DNA of 13,724 bases. Origin: Methylococcaceae bacterium (GTDB taxonomy: Bacteria; Pseudomonadota; Gammaproteobacteria; Methylococcales; Methylococcaceae). The notes under the pieces were generated by a model, which was not told where the DNA came from, did no database searches, and saw only the letters and a program-made list of their open reading frames with translations. This document shows, piece by piece, positions 12,983 to 13,724 of the stretch; position 1 is the first letter of the stretch, and each line of letters opens with the position of its first letter. The stretch lies in assembly GCA_005792805.1 (NCBI GenBank), contig SXQV01000175.1, positions 1 through 13,724 on the forward strand. The letters run 5' to 3'. A program made the translations under genes and the position numbers.

Positions 12983-13724
12983 ATGAGCGTATTCGTAAAC
13001 AAGCATTCCAAAGTCATTTTTCAGGGCTTTACCGGCGAGCACGCCACCTTCCACGCACAGGATGCCATGCGCATAGGCACACAGGTGGTCGGCGGGGTCA
13101 CGCCGGGTAAAGGCGGCACCACTCACCTCGGTTTGCCGGTCTTCGACACCGTAGCCGAGGCCGTTGCCGCCACGGGTGCCGATGTATCCGCCGTCTTCGT
13201 GCCCCCCCCCTTCAATGCCGATGCGCTGATGGAAGCCATCGACGCCGGCATCAAAGTCGCCGTCACTATCGCCGACGGCATCCCGATTCACGACATGGTG
13301 CGTTTGCAGCGCTATCGAATCGGCAAGGACGCCATCATTATCGGCCCCAACACGCCAGGCATTATCACGCCCGACGAATGCAAGGTCGGCATCATGCCCT
13401 CCCATATTTATAAAAAGGGCAATGTTGGCATCGTCTCCCGCTCGGGCACCCTGAACTACGAAGCCACTGAACAAATGGCTGATCTGGGGCTTGGCATCAC
13501 CACCTCGGTAGGCATTGGTGGTGATCCCGTCAACGGCACCGACTTTGTCACGGTATTGCGTGCCTTCGAGGCCGACCCGGAGACGGAAGTCGTGGTCATG
13601 ATCGGTGAGATCGGTGGCCCGCAGGAGGTCGCCGCCGCCCGCTGGGCCAAAGAGAACATGAGCAAACCGCTGATTGGCTTCGTAGCCGGCATCGCCGCCC
13701 CGCCCGGCCGCCGCATGGGCCACG
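12983..13724 (+). CDS. mtkB: Malate-CoA ligase (malate thiokinase) alpha subunit, 3' end outside window
   Basis: Small subunit of malate-CoA ligase, carrying the CoA-binding Rossmann domain and the phosphohistidine. The 247 visible residues are open to the window edge. Seen are VIFQGFTGEHATFH, VVGGVTPGKGGTTHLGLPVF, VTIADGIPIHDM, VGIVSRSGTLNYEA, SVGIGGDPVNGTDF and MIGEIGGPQE. The last codon is the His of APPGRRMGH (His247), the expected phosphorylated residue; roughly 50 residues are missing. ATG 12983 follows the mtkA stop by 4 nt, with AAGGATAA as ribosome site. Two oddities: residue 124 is Thr in GPNTPG, where SucD-type subunits usually have GPNCPG, and a run of nine C encodes Pro-Pro-Pro (13202-13210). 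Identity as MtkB rather than SucD rests mainly on mcl and mtkA. Confidence 0.92.
   Translation, partial: MSVFVNKHSKVIFQGFTGEHATFHAQDAMRIGTQVVGGVTPGKGGTTHLGLPVFDTVAEAVAATGADVSAVFVPPPFNADALMEAIDAGIKVAVTIADGIPIHDMVRLQRYRIGKDAIIIGPNTPGIITPDECKVGIMPSHIYKKGNVGIVSRSGTLNYEATEQMADLGLGITTSVGIGGDPVNGTDFVTVLRAFEADPETEVVVMIGEIGGPQEVAAARWAKENMSKPLIGFVAGIAAPPGRRMGH

Noticed and set aside
12968..13723. 251-codon open frame antisense to mtkB, and a 278-codon one antisense to mtkA (11998-12834)
   Set aside because: Both are shadows of GC-biased codons in well-identified genes on the other strand; their products show no family features.
11806..13724. Annotation as succinyl-CoA synthetase SucCD
   Set aside because: Adjacency to malyl-CoA lyase and MtkA-like motifs (FAGINRCDW, RLAGTNVEEG) favour malate-CoA ligase; dual specificity is not excluded.

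Overview
The window looks like chromosome from a methylotrophic gammaproteobacterium, most likely a methanotroph of the Methylococcales type. The evidence is a complete pqqABCDE operon (PQQ is the cofactor of methanol dehydrogenase) about 3 kb from a serine-cycle block: malyl-CoA lyase followed by the two subunits of malate-CoA ligase (malate thiokinase). The taxonomic call is inference from gene content and is not proven here.

Layout: (1) 1-483, minus strand: N-terminal part of a membrane acyltransferase-3 (OafA/YrhL type) of distinctly lower GC than its neighbours, with a G8 tract near its start. (2) 575-4253, plus strand: a promoter, then a compact four-gene run of NTF2-like protein, GNAT acetyltransferase, carbon-nitrogen hydrolase (nitrilase superfamily) and (R)-citramalate synthase CimA. 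The GNAT and hydrolase genes overlap by 4 nt, and the first three genes look like an uncharacterised small-molecule pathway. (3) 4347-7641, plus strand: a good sigma70-like promoter, the 24-residue pqqA, a terminator-like hairpin, then pqqB, C, D and E with overlapping or touching ends. (4) 7652-9180, minus strand: a proline iminopeptidase-type alpha/beta hydrolase and the flavin prenyltransferase UbiX, coupled by a 4-nt overlap and convergent with pqqE. (5) 9271-10337, minus strand: an outer-membrane beta-barrel protein with an N-terminal coiled coil, with its own promoter, structured leader and strong terminator. (6) 10502-13724, plus strand: a consensus -10 box, a leader of about 200 nt, mcl, mtkA and a 3'-truncated mtkB. 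The window ends just after the codon for the expected phosphohistidine of MtkB.

Functionally, PQQ made by region 3 would serve methanol oxidation. The enzymes of region 6 activate malate to malyl-CoA (MtkAB) and cleave it to acetyl-CoA and glyoxylate (Mcl), the return arm of the serine cycle. CimA turns pyruvate plus acetyl-CoA into citramalate for isoleucine synthesis. No rRNA, tRNA, CRISPR array, insertion sequence or integrase was seen. The parts most worth a second look are the NTF2/GNAT/nitrilase/CimA operon, the regulatory region of mcl, and the homopolymer tracts in the acyltransferase and in mtkB.
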